From Vibrio gallicus (lineage in GTDB: Bacteria; Pseudomonadota; Gammaproteobacteria; Enterobacterales; Vibrionaceae), in NCBI RefSeq assembly GCF_024346875.1, contig NZ_AP024871.1, positions 744,001 to 808,000 on the forward strand: a stretch of 64,000 bases of DNA, in the 5' to 3' direction. This document shows, piece by piece, positions 27,033 through 36,808 of this stretch (positions are counted from its first letter, which is position 1; every line of letters starts with the position of its first letter). Under the pieces are notes generated by a model. The model was not told the DNA's origin. It was given only the letters and a program-made list of their open reading frames with translations, and did not search any database. A program made the translations under genes and the position numbers.

Positions 27033-27058
27033 AAAAAAGCCACTGAAAACAGTGGCTT
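27033..27058 (-). terminator. Terminator of tRNA-Ser supplied by the integrated element
   Basis: AAGCCACT-GTTTTC-AGTGGCTTTTTTC on the minus strand, directly after the tRNA. The equivalent hairpin beside the distal att copy (20164-20187) has a different stem sequence, so each element brings its own terminator. Confidence 0.75.
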
Positions 27059-27067
27059 ATCTCATTT

Positions 27068-27104
27068 AATGTGGCGGAGAGATAGGGATTTGAACCCTAG
27101 AACC
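27068..27104 (-). repeat. Attachment-site direct repeat within tRNA-Ser, proximal copy
   Basis: The same 37 bases as 20189-20225. It covers the 3' end and T-arm of tRNA-Ser, so insertion regenerates a functional tRNA. Confidence 0.9.
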
Positions 27105-27162
27105 GCTATTAACGGTTGCCGGTTTTCAAGACCGGTGCTTTCGACCACTCAGCCATCTCTCC
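27072..27162 (-). tRNA. tRNA-Ser (anticodon UGA)
   Basis: The minus strand reads GGAGAGATGGCTGAGTGGTC at the 5' end, an anticodon stem/loop CCGGTCTTGAAAACCGG with TGA in the anticodon position, a long variable arm (CAACCGTTAATAGCGGTT), TTCAAATCC in the T-loop and an encoded CCA. The 91-base length with a long variable arm is normal for tRNA-Ser. It is the integration site of the neighbouring elements. Confidence 0.97.
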
Positions 27163-27261
27163 GTTGCGGGATGAATAATATAATCTTGATATAACCTTGT
27201 AAAGACCCTAAAAGTTCAAGTGATTATTTTCTCGCCAAAAAAGGCAATTTTTATGTGAAAA

Positions 27262-27290
27262 ACAATAAAGGAGCCTTAGGCTCCTTTATT
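27262..27290 (-). terminator. Terminator of the yejL-yejM transcript
   Basis: AATAAAGGAGCC-TTA-GGCTCCTTTATT, a strong stem with T-rich flanks, 50 bases after the yejM stop and before tRNA-Ser. Confidence 0.8.
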
Positions 27291-27340
27291 AAATGGCTGA
27301 ACTGATAAGGCTTGAGGTTGTAACCCTTGTCCGTTCGCTG

Positions 27341-29137
27341 TTAGTGGTTGTGGTAAAAACGCTTGGTTTCAGAGAGACCTTGCATGATTACTGATAGCTT
27401 TGGCTTGGCGTCACGGTCACGACGGTAGTTTTTGTCGTATACCTTATAGTTGCCGTACTTGTCGATTATGGTGGTGGTTTGGTTTGAGATTAATGCAAAC
27501 TCTCGTGCATCCCCAGCCATAGTCCAGCGACGATGCTGATTGTTAAACAGGCTTTGACCACTACTAAAGTCAGCAGGGTTGGAGGTAACGCCTAGCAGGT
27601 TTTGCATTAGGGTTACTGAAAGGTCAAAGTGACTGGTTACATGACTCCACGTATGTGCCGGCATTTCTGGCCAGTGCACTATCATTGGAACTTGCAGTTG
27701 ATAGTGGCTGTAGTTGGTATTTGAACCCCAGCTGTTGGTGTGAGTTTCATTGAACTCCCAGCCATGATCAGAGGTTATTACTACTACTGTGTTCTCAAGC
27801 TGCCCACTCTGTTGCAGTGTTTTAAGCACGCTGGCAATAGAGTTATCGACATCAGTTGCGCTTTGGTTGTAGGCGGTGCGTAGTCGGGCACTGGCATTTT
27901 CGGTGGCAGATTCGGATACGTGGTCTTCAAAATGACGCATTTGGTCAAGTTGTAGGATGCTAAACCAGGTTTTTTGTCCCGTTTCTATCCAGTTGCTCCA
28001 GTTGGAGATAGCACTCGCGTCGCTGTCATTATTTGATTCGATGATCGAGCTCTTAAATGGTTCAAGAACCACATCTTGGTAGACTGAAGAATCGAAGTTA
28101 TTACCACTAAAGAAGCCAAGATTATAGTTACGGTATTCAAGCTGCTCCATAAAGAGTGGGGCAGTTTGGTGGTAACGCATGTTCGCCATATAGGTTGCAG
28201 GAATACCATAAAACAGACCAAATGCACCCATGTTGTCGTTACCAGAACTAAAGTGGTGGGTGAAGTTTTGGTTGCGATCGGCAAAATCATATAGATGCGG
28301 CATGGTTTCAGCTGTAACCGTGTCGGCACGAAGGTTATCTACCATGATTATGAGTAGGTTGTAGTCGTGACTTTTCTTTTTGTTTACCTGTAACGTTTCG
28401 AGTGGGTAGGTAAGGCGCTCAGTATTGGCTTCACCTTTTTCAATTCGTTGTTGGTACTCGTCTCTGTCTAACCAACCTTGTCTTTCTAGGAAAGATTTAG
28501 CCGTCATAGGATAGGAGAGTGGAAAGTTCGCTCTTTGACTGGTTATCGGGTTATAAAAGGTGGCATCCGCCCAGATATAAACTAGGTGACTAAAGATAAA
28601 GGCAACGAAGAATACACCGGCGATCGGACGACCGACGCGTTTGTGTGACAGCTTACGTTGCTTACGCCATACCCACTCAGATAACGCCAGTTCAGCGATA
28701 AATATAATAGGAACAAGAACAAATAGGTATTGCCATTTGGCATTGATAGCGCTTTTATCGTCGCTTAATAGCAGCTCCCAAACAATTGGGTTTAGGTGCA
28801 AATTAAGTTCTTCATAGGCTTGAGTATCAAGAAGTAATACAGTCAAACCTGCGGTCGATGCCAATACGCCAACTATGCGAAATAGCTTATAGTTGGGTAG
28901 CAAAAAGGTCAGCGGAAATATCAGTAATACATAAAGGGCAAAGATCAGAAATCCAAAGTGTCCCACCCAAGAGGCGAACAGATAGGATTGACCCAAGATA
29001 GTATCTGGCCAAGGAGATTCCGCTATGTAGCGCGTGCCAATTAGCATGGCAACAATGACGTTGAAGAAACTGAACCAGTGTCCCCAACTCACTAATCTAG
29101 AAACGCGCTCTGCGTATGAATTACCGCTATTTACCAT
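27341..29137 (-). CDS. yejM: Inner-membrane sulfatase-like protein YejM (PbgA/LapC), LPS homeostasis
   Basis: 598 residues, close to the 586 of E. coli YejM. The N-terminal ~190 residues hold five membrane segments, starting WGHWFSFFNVIVAMLIGTRYI (DUF3413). A basic linker leads into a periplasmic sulfatase/alkaline-phosphatase-like domain with LLIIMVDNLRADTV, HHFSSGNDNMGAFGLFYGIP and VVITSDHGWEFNET. In enterobacteria YejM senses periplasmic LPS and controls LpxC proteolysis through LapB/FtsH; the same role is inferred here. Start ATG at 29137, 24 bases after the yejL stop, the same yejL-yejM order as in E. coli. Confidence 0.92.
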   Translation of the reverse strand: MVNSGNSYAERVSRLVSWGHWFSFFNVIVAMLIGTRYIAESPWPDTILGQSYLFASWVGHFGFLIFALYVLLIFPLTFLLPNYKLFRIVGVLASTAGLTVLLLDTQAYEELNLHLNPIVWELLLSDDKSAINAKWQYLFVLVPIIFIAELALSEWVWRKQRKLSHKRVGRPIAGVFFVAFIFSHLVYIWADATFYNPITSQRANFPLSYPMTAKSFLERQGWLDRDEYQQRIEKGEANTERLTYPLETLQVNKKKSHDYNLLIIMVDNLRADTVTAETMPHLYDFADRNQNFTHHFSSGNDNMGAFGLFYGIPATYMANMRYHQTAPLFMEQLEYRNYNLGFFSGNNFDSSVYQDVVLEPFKSSIIESNNDSDASAISNWSNWIETGQKTWFSILQLDQMRHFEDHVSESATENASARLRTAYNQSATDVDNSIASVLKTLQQSGQLENTVVVITSDHGWEFNETHTNSWGSNTNYSHYQLQVPMIVHWPEMPAHTWSHVTSHFDLSVTLMQNLLGVTSNPADFSSGQSLFNNQHRRWTMAGDAREFALISNQTTTIIDKYGNYKVYDKNYRRDRDAKPKLSVIMQGLSETKRFYHNH

Positions 29138-29161
29138 GAATATCGATTCTTGTGATTTAAC

Positions 29162-29377
29162 TTAGTCTTCAACTGATGCGGCTAGCGCGTCAGCAAAGGT
29201 TTTTGCGATGGCTTGTCTTTGGCCTTTAGCAACATTTTGATTAAGTATGTTGGTTGCAATATTCCCTACTAGCATCAAACTCAGTTCAGGCGTAGATTCG
29301 TGTTTTTCTAGTACTGCTGCGATCTCGGCCAACATGGTTTCAATTTTTTGATCGCTGTATTTAGATGTAATAGGCAT
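29162..29377 (-). CDS. yejL: YejL family (DUF1414) protein
   Basis: 71 residues from ATG at 29377 ([19 protein letters not shown]). A longer in-frame start at 29443 would overlap the divergent promoter region and is not supported by homology. The short, all-helical sequence with [15 protein letters not shown] is characteristic of YejL. Its function is unknown, but it is consistently linked to yejM and divergent from yejK, as here. Confidence 0.88.
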   Translation of the reverse strand: MPITSKYSDQKIETMLAEIAAVLEKHESTPELSLMLVGNIATNILNQNVAKGQRQAIAKTFADALAASVED

Positions 29378-29461
29378 AATTACTCTGCTAATGATAGTGT
29401 CTTCGGCATATGATACCCTACTCTTGTTTATAACTGAAAGCACAAGAGATAGAAATCTCCC

Positions 29462-30463
29462 ATGAGTTTACAATTATCCAATGTCATTTTACATCAATTA
29501 GTTAAAGATTCAGAGCAACAACTGTCGGTAAACTTTAGAGACAGTGCTCTTGAGAATGATGCATCCACAGAAAGTTTAGTCGCTGAACTACATCGTGTAT
29601 TCAATGCTAAGGCTGGCAAAGGCTTTGGTTCATTTGGTGAAGCGAGTGAGGTTCAATCCTGGCTTGATGCTATATTGTCTCAACAGCTCGATTTTTACAC
29701 TTTCTCACAAAATAGTGCCAAGCGTCTTGTATCAGAGATTGCCAAGTATTCATTTGCCGAGGAGGGTTTTCTGATCCTCGCTCATTATCAATCACTGGCA
29801 ACTGAGTATCTGTTTGTAGGATTGCTGCCATCGAACCAAAGTCTGAAGGTAACAGAAGGGCTAGATATTAGTGCTACTGATTATCTAGATATCGGTAAGA
29901 TGGATATCGCCGCTAGAATCGACTTATCGACTTATCAAACAGATAAAGACTCAAATCGTTACCTGACTTATGTAAAAGGGCGTGTAGGGCGTAAAGTTGC
30001 TGACTTTTTCTTAGATTTTCTACAGGCTGAAACCGGCCTAGATACCAAACAGCAGAACCTTGTATTGATGCAAGCGGTCGAAGACTTCGTATCGGATGCT
30101 AAGTTTGAAAAAGACGAAGCAGACTCGTATCGCAAGCAAGTTGCGGAATACTGCAACGAGCAGATCAAAAGCGGTGATGAGGTTGAAGTAGCCGAGTTGT
30201 CTGCGGAGTTGCCTAAAAGCCATGAAGGCACAAGCTTTGTTGAGTTTACTGGTGAGCAAGGCTATGAGCTGGAAGAGAGCTTCCCAGGTGATCGCGCTAC
30301 CGTGCGCAAGCTAACTAAATTTGTTGGCGCGGGTGGCGGTTTAAATATTAGCTTTGACTCATTGTTAATGGGCGAGCGAGTTTTTTATGATCCAGAAACA
30401 GACACCCTCACTATTAAGGGTACGCCTCCGAACTTGCGAGATCAGTTAACTCGTAAAGGTTAA
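29462..30463 (+). CDS. yejK: Nucleoid-associated protein YejK (NdpA)
   Basis: 333 residues, the standard length of YejK/NdpA. It begins [23 protein letters not shown], and GKGFGSFGE near residue 50 and [17 protein letters not shown] near 170 are family signatures. It is a cytoplasmic DNA-associated protein of the spermidine nucleoid; biochemical role is not well defined. Transcribed divergently from yejL with 84 bases between the starts. Confidence 0.93.
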   Translation: MSLQLSNVILHQLVKDSEQQLSVNFRDSALENDASTESLVAELHRVFNAKAGKGFGSFGEASEVQSWLDAILSQQLDFYTFSQNSAKRLVSEIAKYSFAEEGFLILAHYQSLATEYLFVGLLPSNQSLKVTEGLDISATDYLDIGKMDIAARIDLSTYQTDKDSNRYLTYVKGRVGRKVADFFLDFLQAETGLDTKQQNLVLMQAVEDFVSDAKFEKDEADSYRKQVAEYCNEQIKSGDEVEVAELSAELPKSHEGTSFVEFTGEQGYELEESFPGDRATVRKLTKFVGAGGGLNISFDSLLMGERVFYDPETDTLTIKGTPPNLRDQLTRKG

Positions 30464-30489
30464 ATGGTGGCATAACTGAGTGAATTATT

Positions 30490-30519
30490 AAGCGCAGCAA
30501 TTGAAGCTGTGCTTTTTTT
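30490..30519 (+). terminator. Terminator of yejK
   Basis: AGCGCAGC-AATTGA-AGCTGTGCT followed by a seven-T run. Confidence 0.7.
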
Positions 30520-30647
30520 ATGCAAAAAGTATGAAATTGCTTGTCATTTACGACACATTTTTTAAATATGGTATATCAAGGTTTATATGCAGATACGGTA
30601 GGTGGTTGCCTTTTGTATTCGCGAGCAAATACACGGAGTAAATGAGA

Positions 30648-31763
30648 ATGCGAGTAGGTTTAGTTGGCTGGCGTGGAATGGTGGGCTCTGTGCTCATGCA
30701 ACGTATGGTTGAAGAGCGTGATTTTGATGTAATTGAGCCGGTGTTTTATAGCACCTCACAAATTGGTATCCCGGCCCCTGTGTTTATGGGCAAGGATGCA
30801 GGCTTATTGCAAGATGCGTTTGATATTGAAAGTCTAAAGCAGCTTGATGCCATCATCACCTGTCAAGGTGGCGGTTATACCGAGCGCGTATATCCAAAGC
30901 TTAGACAAGCTGGGTGGAAGGGCTATTGGATTGATGCCGCGTCCACACTGCGTATGGATAAAGACGCCATTATCACCTTAGACCCGGTCAACCTTGCTCA
31001 GATCCAACAAGGCATTCATTCTGGAACAACCACCTTTGTTGGCGGAAACTGTACCGTGAGTTTGATGTTGATGGCATTAGGCGGCCTTTATGAGAAAGGT
31101 ATGGTTGAGTGGATGAGCGCAATGACCTATCAAGCGGCATCTGGAGCGGGAGCTAAGAATATGCGTGAGCTTATCGTGCAGATGGGCGCGGTGCACAGCT
31201 CAGTTGCCTCAGATTTAGCTGATCCTGCTTCTTCTATTTTGGATATTGATAAAAAAGTCGCTGCCGCTATTCGCAGTGAAGGCTTTCCTACTGACCAGTT
31301 TGGCGCGCCTTTAGCGGGCTCTCTTATCCCTTGGATTGATGTTAAACGTGATAACGGCCAGAGCAAAGAGGAGTGGAAAGCGGGTTCAGAAGCGAACAAG
31401 ATTCTAGGCTCTGATGGTAATCCGATCCCGATTGATGGTACTTGCGTTAGAATCGGCGCGATGCGTTGTCATGCACAGGCACTCACTATCAAGCTTAAAC
31501 AAGATGTCCCTATGGATGAAATTGAAGAAATTATTGGTACGCACAACGACTGGGTTAAAGTTGTACCAAATGACCGAGATATCACAGCGCAAGAGCTGAC
31601 TCCGGCTAAAGTAACTGGCACCATGTCTGTACCAGTTGGCCGTCTGCGTAAGATGTCGATGGGTAACGATTTCCTAAATGCCTTTACCGTAGGCGATCAA
31701 TTGCTATGGGGCGCTGCGGAGCCATTGCGTCGCACTCTGCGTATTATCCTTGAGCAGAAGTAA
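30648..31763 (+). CDS. asd: Aspartate-semialdehyde dehydrogenase
   Basis: 371 residues from ATG at 30648; GGAG lies nine bases upstream. The ATG at 30642, only three bases from that GGAG, would add Met-Arg. It converts aspartyl phosphate to aspartate semialdehyde with NADPH, the branch point to lysine/diaminopimelate, methionine and threonine. The NADP loop is [17 protein letters not shown], the active-site cysteine is in [16 protein letters not shown], and the substrate region includes [17 protein letters not shown] with the catalytic His. The gamma-proteobacterial form is clear from length and [18 protein letters not shown]. Confidence 0.95.
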   Translation: MRVGLVGWRGMVGSVLMQRMVEERDFDVIEPVFYSTSQIGIPAPVFMGKDAGLLQDAFDIESLKQLDAIITCQGGGYTERVYPKLRQAGWKGYWIDAASTLRMDKDAIITLDPVNLAQIQQGIHSGTTTFVGGNCTVSLMLMALGGLYEKGMVEWMSAMTYQAASGAGAKNMRELIVQMGAVHSSVASDLADPASSILDIDKKVAAAIRSEGFPTDQFGAPLAGSLIPWIDVKRDNGQSKEEWKAGSEANKILGSDGNPIPIDGTCVRIGAMRCHAQALTIKLKQDVPMDEIEEIIGTHNDWVKVVPNDRDITAQELTPAKVTGTMSVPVGRLRKMSMGNDFLNAFTVGDQLLWGAAEPLRRTLRIILEQK

Positions 31764-31776
31764 GCTTTAAATAAAC

Positions 31777-31804
31777 AAAAAAAGCGCCTAACGGCGCTTT
31801 TTTT
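31777..31804 (+). terminator. Bidirectional terminator between asd and the channel gene
   Basis: AAAAAAAGCGCC-TAAC-GGCGCTTTTTTTT, a stem with A- and T-runs between convergent genes. Confidence 0.85.
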
Positions 31805-31821
31805 ATATCTTAAATCTGAGG

Positions 31822-32706
31822 TCAGCTGTAATCAGATTCGTTAGTTACTTTTACTACTCGCTCCGCATGGCTTGGCAGTTCACTACCACAGTGCTTGCAG
31901 TGAAAGGCATCTGGTTCGTGATCATTCTTCATGCAATTGGGGCACATCACTAGTGAGCGGTGCTCTTTATATTCTCGTTTCTGTACTTTCAGTTCTTGAT
32001 TCATCTCTGCGGTAATGATCCCGGTGGGCACCGCGAGAATGGAGTAACCCAATAACATAGTTAAAGAGGCGATAGCTCTACCTAGTGGAGTGGCGGGAGA
32101 TATATCGCCATAGCCAACGGTGGTAATGGTCACAATAGCCCAATATATGCTGGTGGGGATGCTAGTAAATCCGTGCTCTGGTCCCTCTATTACATAAAGA
32201 AGGCTGCCAAAGATGGTAACTAGTATTGCCACCATACTGAAAAATATAAAAACCTTTCGCCGTGAGTTAAGTAGTGAGCGAAGTATCACGTTTGAGTCTT
32301 GAATAAACTTAACTAACTTAAGGATGCGGAAAATGCGCATCACCCGCAATAATCTCACCACACCTAAGAAATGCGCATCAGCAATAATCAAGGCTAAATA
32401 GAAAGGAAGTATAGCAATGAGGTCGACTACGCCATAAAAGCTCTTGGCATAAGCCCACGGTTTCGGAGAGCAGTACAGCCTAAGGAGATACTCAATAGTG
32501 AAGATAACGGTAAATGTCAGCTCAAGCATACCCAGCTCGAACCTATAGGTATCAGCAAAGCCGACCATTGAACCGAGTATCAGCACCATTAAAGAAGCAA
32601 GGATGGTAATAATGAGTGTTATGTCAAATATCCGGCCCGCTGGCGTATCGGTTCGGAATATAATGACATACAGCTTATGTCGGAATGTATTTTCAGGATG
32701 AGCCAT
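31822..32706 (-). CDS. Voltage-gated potassium channel with C-terminal zinc ribbon
   Basis: 294 residues. Six membrane segments are visible. The S4 voltage sensor is RLLRVMRIFRILKLVKF with regularly spaced arginines (~120-136), the pore helix is SIYWAIVTITTVGYGD with the K+ selectivity filter TVGYGD, and S6 includes GYSILAVPTGIITAEM. After S6 a cytoplasmic tail ends in CPNC-x15-CKHCG (~250-272), a rubredoxin-like zinc ribbon. This extension is absent from KvAP-type minimal channels and may sense redox state or metal, or mediate assembly. Monocistronic, convergent with asd. Confidence 0.9.
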   Translation of the reverse strand: MAHPENTFRHKLYVIIFRTDTPAGRIFDITLIITILASLMVLILGSMVGFADTYRFELGMLELTFTVIFTIEYLLRLYCSPKPWAYAKSFYGVVDLIAILPFYLALIIADAHFLGVVRLLRVMRIFRILKLVKFIQDSNVILRSLLNSRRKVFIFFSMVAILVTIFGSLLYVIEGPEHGFTSIPTSIYWAIVTITTVGYGDISPATPLGRAIASLTMLLGYSILAVPTGIITAEMNQELKVQKREYKEHRSLVMCPNCMKNDHEPDAFHCKHCGSELPSHAERVVKVTNESDYS

Positions 32707-32843
32707 AGTTTATCTATATAACAAAATCTTTTATATCAAAAGGATAGCACTAGTTGCATGTTGAGGTTGTTTGTTGAGTACGGTTTATTAGAAACAAAAA
32801 CGGCCAGCACTAAGGCTGACCGTTGTCGATGTATCCAATTGCA

Positions 32844-33491
32844 CTAGTGCACAATAAGCAAACCGGGGAATAGGGCGCCAATACCACCGGCGATAAACTC
32901 AATGCCAAGTGCACCCAATACTAACCCCATAATACGAGTAACAACGTTGATGCCTGTTTGGCCTAATACTCTGACGATTAAAGGGGCAGAGCGAAACAAC
33001 GCCCAACAACAAAATGAAAATATCAATACGGTAATGGTGATAGCCAAGTAATCCACGGCTCCAGAGTGATTAGAGCCAAATACAATCGTTGAGCTTATCG
33101 CACCAGGGCCAGCCATTAGAGGCATGGCTAAAGGTACTACTCCTACTTGCTCTTTACTAACGCTCTCGGCTTTTTCTTGTTTGTTTTGCTTTTGCTCACC
33201 CAGTTGACCGTTCATCATCGAGAAAGCAATGGTCATAAGCAGCAATCCGCCCGCAATTCGAAACGAATCTAACGAGATACTAAACATATCTAGCAGCAGC
33301 TGTCCCGCAAATAGAGAAGTGATCAAGATTACTGCAACCGCGATGTTTGCCGTTGATGCTGTCTTTATACGTTCTTCCGGTGATAGGTGACTGGTAAGTG
33401 AAACAAAAACCGGCATGATTCCTACCGGGTTCACGATAGCGAAAAGACCTACAAAAAATTGCAGGTAAACAGTGAAGTCTACGCCAAACAT
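32844..33491 (-). CDS. MarC/NAAT family inner-membrane protein, YchE-like
   Basis: 215 residues, the same length as E. coli YchE. It is a six-helix membrane protein with the family motifs FVGLFAIVNPVGIMPVF near the N-terminus and VPLAMPLMAGPGAISSTIV in the middle. A charged cytoplasmic loop (QLGEQKQNKQEKAESVSKE) separates the two halves. The proposed activity is neutral amino acid transport, weakly supported for the family. In E. coli ychE is the neighbour of adhE, and it is again divergent from adhE here, supporting orthology. Confidence 0.85.
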   Translation of the reverse strand: MFGVDFTVYLQFFVGLFAIVNPVGIMPVFVSLTSHLSPEERIKTASTANIAVAVILITSLFAGQLLLDMFSISLDSFRIAGGLLLMTIAFSMMNGQLGEQKQNKQEKAESVSKEQVGVVPLAMPLMAGPGAISSTIVFGSNHSGAVDYLAITITVLIFSFCCWALFRSAPLIVRVLGQTGINVVTRIMGLVLGALGIEFIAGGIGALFPGLLIVH

Positions 33492-34057
33492 GAGTGGGCC
33501 TCGGGTTAATTAGTTAGAGGAGTTGAATTGCCGCCTACTTTAATGGAGTAGGCCAAATGACACCAATGAAAATATTTAAGTCTGCTATGCGTTATTCATT
33601 AGCAAAACTAATGTGAAATATGAACCAGTGGATCGCTAAATGTATTGTAGATAATTACTCATAACGGGAATTAACATATTTTTATTAATGTGAACAAAAG
33701 GGGGTAAGGTTTCGGTATGTGTTTGATTTATGTTAATTGATGGTTATAATCAATGCCTTAAATATGCTTTAGAGCGTCATTTATGCAAGATTCGAATAAT
33801 ATCCACTGTGGCATATTATTCAGCAAGCAAAGCAACAATGCCCTGATTATAAGTATTATTGTCATACAAGATGCTATTTTAAATTACATCTACTAATAAC
33901 TATTTAGGGGTATTTGTTAGTAGGAAAGTGATCTTCGTCAATTTTATTCGCGGATCGAAATAATATACTCGTCAGTGAAAGCTATTTACTAAGTCCTATT
34001 GCTGACTGGTGAGAACTTACTAAAAAGTTTTTAATTTTAAATCTCTAGGAGTTAATT
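33492..34057 (+). promoter_or_regulatory. Long adhE control region
   Basis: Non-coding 566-bp divergent region. A promoter candidate is TTGATT (33723-33728), a 16-base spacer and TATAAT (33745-33750). The latter lies within ATTGAT-N7-ATCAAT, reminiscent of an Fnr site but with the wrong spacing. GAATAATAT and ATATTATTC form a perfect 9-bp inverted repeat at 33794-33821 around CCACTGTGG. If the promoter is right, adhE has a leader of nearly 300 bases, consistent with leader-based control of adhE in E. coli. Confidence 0.5.
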
Positions 34058-36760
34058 ATGCCTGTAACAAATATGGCTGAACTGGATGCTCTCGTAGCTC
34101 GCGTTAAAGCAGCTCAAGCTGAATTCTCTACGTTTTCACAAGAAAAAGTAGATGCAATCTTCCGTGCTGCTTCTCTAGCAGCTAACCAAGCTCGTATTCC
34201 TCTAGCTCAACAAGCAGTAGAAGAATCTGGCATGGGTATTGTGGAAGACAAGGTAATCAAAAACCACTTCGCTTCTGAATTCATCTACAACAAATATAAA
34301 GACGAAAAAACCTGTGGCATTCTTGATGAAGACGACAGCCTAGGTACTATGACTATCGCAGAACCTGTAGGTATTATCTGTGGTATCGTTCCAACGACTA
34401 ACCCAACATCTACTGCGATCTTTAAGTCATTAATCTCGCTTAAAACTCGTAACGGTATCATCTTCTCACCACACCCACGTGCTAAAAACTCTACTAACGA
34501 CGCAGCTAAACTTGTTCTAGATGCAGCAGTAGCAGCGGGCGCACCGAAAGACATCATTGGTTGGATTGACCAACCATCTGTTGAGCTATCAAATGGTCTA
34601 ATGAAGCATGAAGGTATCGCACTTATCCTTGCAACTGGTGGTCCAGGCATGGTTAAAGCAGCATACTCTTCAGGTAAACCAGCTATCGGTGTTGGTGCAG
34701 GTAACGTTCCAGTTGTTATCGATGAAACTGCTGATATCAAACGTGCAGTAGCTTCTATCCTAATGTCTAAAACATTCGATAACGGTGTTGTATGTGCTTC
34801 TGAGCAAGCAGCTATCGTAGTTGATGAAGTATATGACGAAGTTAAAGAGCGTTTTGCTTCTCATAAAGCATATGTTCTGTCTAAAACAGAAGCAGAAAAA
34901 GTACGTAAAGTACTTCTAATCGACGGCGCGCTAAACGCAAAAATCGTTGGTCAACCAGCGGCTAAAATCGCAGACATGGCGGGCATTAAAGTTCCTGCTG
35001 ATACTAAAGTTCTTGTTGGTGAAGGTCTTGGTAAGGTTTCTTACGATGACGAATTCGCTCACGAGAAATTGTCTCCAACTCTAGGTCTATTCCGCGCTGA
35101 CAACTTCGAAGATGCAGTTGCTCAAGCGGTAACTATGGTTGAAATCGGTGGTATCGGCCACACTTCTGGCCTATACACAGACCAAGACGTAAACGCTGAT
35201 CGTATCCGTTACTTCGGTGACAAGCTGAAAACAGCACGTATTCTTGTAAACATCCCAACTACTCACGGTGGTATCGGTGACCTTTACAACTTCAACGTTG
35301 CACCTTCTCTAACTCTAGGTTGTGGTTCTTGGGGTGGTAACTCTATCTCTGAGAACGTAGGTCCTAAGCACCTTATCAACAAGAAAACTGTAGCGAAGCG
35401 AGCTGAAAATATGTTGTGGCACAAACTACCTAAGTCTATCTACTTCCGTCGTGGTAGCCTTCCAATCGCTCTTGGTGATCTTGAAGGTAAGAAACGCGCA
35501 TTCCTAGTAACTGACCGTTTCCTATTCAACAACGGTTATGCTGATGAAGTAGTTCAACTTCTTAAAGCTCAAGGCATTGAAGTTCAAGTATTCTTCGACG
35601 TAGAAGCAGATCCAACGCTATCTGTAGTTAAGAAAGGTGCTGAAGCGATGCAAAGCTTCCAGCCTGACGTTATCCTAGCGCTAGGTGGCGGCTCGCCAAT
35701 GGATGCTGCGAAAATCATGTGGGTAATGTACGAGCACCCAGAAACTCACTTTGAAGAACTTGCAATGCGCTTTATGGATATCCGTAAACGTATCTACAAG
35801 TTCCCTAAAATGGGTCAAAAAGCTGAGCTTGTATGTATCACTACAACTTCAGGTACAGGTTCAGAGGTTACTCCATTCGCTGTTGTTACAGACGACGAAA
35901 CTGGTGCTAAATACCCTCTAGCTGACTACGAATTAACGCCTAACATGGCTATCGTAGATGCGAACCTAGTAATGAACATGCCTAAGTCTCTAACCGCATT
36001 TGGTGGTTATGACGCAGTAACTCACGCACTAGAAGCTTACGTATCTGTTCTGGCTAACGAATACTCTGATGGTCAAGCTCTTCAAGCACTTAAGATGCTT
36101 AAAGAATACCTACCATCAAGCTATAAAAATGGTTCTGCTGACCCAATCGCTCGTGAGAAAGTACACAATGCTGCAACCATCGCTGGTATCGCATTTGCAC
36201 AGTCTTTCTTAGGTGTTTGTCACTCAATCGCTCACAAAATCGGTGCTGAGTTCCACTTACCACACGGTCTTGCTAACGCATTGATGATCTCTAACGTGGT
36301 TCGTTACAACGCAAACGACAACCCAACTAAGCAGACTGCATTCTCTCAATACGACCGTCCACAAGCACGTCGTCGTTACGCTGAGGTTGCTGACCACCTA
36401 GGCCTAAGCCAAGCTGGTGACCGTACTGCTCAGAAGATTGAGCGTCTACTAACATGGCTTGAAGAGCTTAAAGTAGAGCTAGATATCCCAACATCTATCC
36501 AAGCTGCGGGTGTTGCTGAATCTGACTTCCTAGCTAAGCTAGACGAGCTATCTGTAGAAGCGTTTGATGACCAATGTACTGGTGCAAACCCTCGTTACCC
36601 TCTAATCTCTGAGCTTAAAGAAGTTCTTGTTGATTCTTACTATGGCAAGCCATATGTTGAAGGTGAAACCTTTGAAGGTACCACTGTAATCAAGAAGAAA
36701 GCAGACCAAGTTGTAAAAGCAGCACCTGCTAAAGCAAAGAAAGATAAAGCAGACGCTTAA
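34058..36760 (+). CDS. adhE: Bifunctional acetaldehyde-CoA/alcohol dehydrogenase
   Basis: 900 residues, as usual for AdhE. The N-terminal ~440 residues are an acylating aldehyde dehydrogenase, with the active-site cysteine in DNGVVCASEQAAIV and NAD-binding GVGAGNVPVVID. The C-terminal half is an iron alcohol dehydrogenase with ALGGGSPMDAAKIMW and the metal-binding GVCHSIAHKIGAEFHLPHGLAN. It reduces acetyl-CoA to ethanol in fermentation and assembles into spirosomes. A Lys/Ala tail (VVKAAPAKAKKDKADA) ends the protein. Strongly biased codon use indicates very high expression. Shine-Dalgarno is TAGGAG. Confidence 0.97.
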   Translation: MPVTNMAELDALVARVKAAQAEFSTFSQEKVDAIFRAASLAANQARIPLAQQAVEESGMGIVEDKVIKNHFASEFIYNKYKDEKTCGILDEDDSLGTMTIAEPVGIICGIVPTTNPTSTAIFKSLISLKTRNGIIFSPHPRAKNSTNDAAKLVLDAAVAAGAPKDIIGWIDQPSVELSNGLMKHEGIALILATGGPGMVKAAYSSGKPAIGVGAGNVPVVIDETADIKRAVASILMSKTFDNGVVCASEQAAIVVDEVYDEVKERFASHKAYVLSKTEAEKVRKVLLIDGALNAKIVGQPAAKIADMAGIKVPADTKVLVGEGLGKVSYDDEFAHEKLSPTLGLFRADNFEDAVAQAVTMVEIGGIGHTSGLYTDQDVNADRIRYFGDKLKTARILVNIPTTHGGIGDLYNFNVAPSLTLGCGSWGGNSISENVGPKHLINKKTVAKRAENMLWHKLPKSIYFRRGSLPIALGDLEGKKRAFLVTDRFLFNNGYADEVVQLLKAQGIEVQVFFDVEADPTLSVVKKGAEAMQSFQPDVILALGGGSPMDAAKIMWVMYEHPETHFEELAMRFMDIRKRIYKFPKMGQKAELVCITTTSGTGSEVTPFAVVTDDETGAKYPLADYELTPNMAIVDANLVMNMPKSLTAFGGYDAVTHALEAYVSVLANEYSDGQALQALKMLKEYLPSSYKNGSADPIAREKVHNAATIAGIAFAQSFLGVCHSIAHKIGAEFHLPHGLANALMISNVVRYNANDNPTKQTAFSQYDRPQARRRYAEVADHLGLSQAGDRTAQKIERLLTWLEELKVELDIPTSIQAAGVAESDFLAKLDELSVEAFDDQCTGANPRYPLISELKEVLVDSYYGKPYVEGETFEGTTVIKKKADQVVKAAPAKAKKDKADA

Positions 36761-36808
36761 TTTAGCTGATGTGACTTAATAGGGTGATGCGCCCTATTAT
36801 TAGAATCA

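Larger units (their letters stand above)
20189..27104 (-). mobile_element. Integrative (probably mobilizable) element at tRNA-Ser, about 6.9 kb
   Basis: It is bounded by the 37-bp direct repeats at 20189-20225 and 27068-27104, the latter within intact tRNA-Ser. Its integrase gene abuts the tRNA end, as is usual for tRNA-targeting islands. Cargo: a lipoprotein (20686-22041), a second tyrosine recombinase (23047-24270) coupled to a MobV-like relaxase candidate (24267-25748), and the integrase (25755-26987). It lacks conjugation machinery, so it would depend on a helper for transfer. An older relative, reduced to an integrase fragment, lies directly to its left. Confidence 0.8.
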
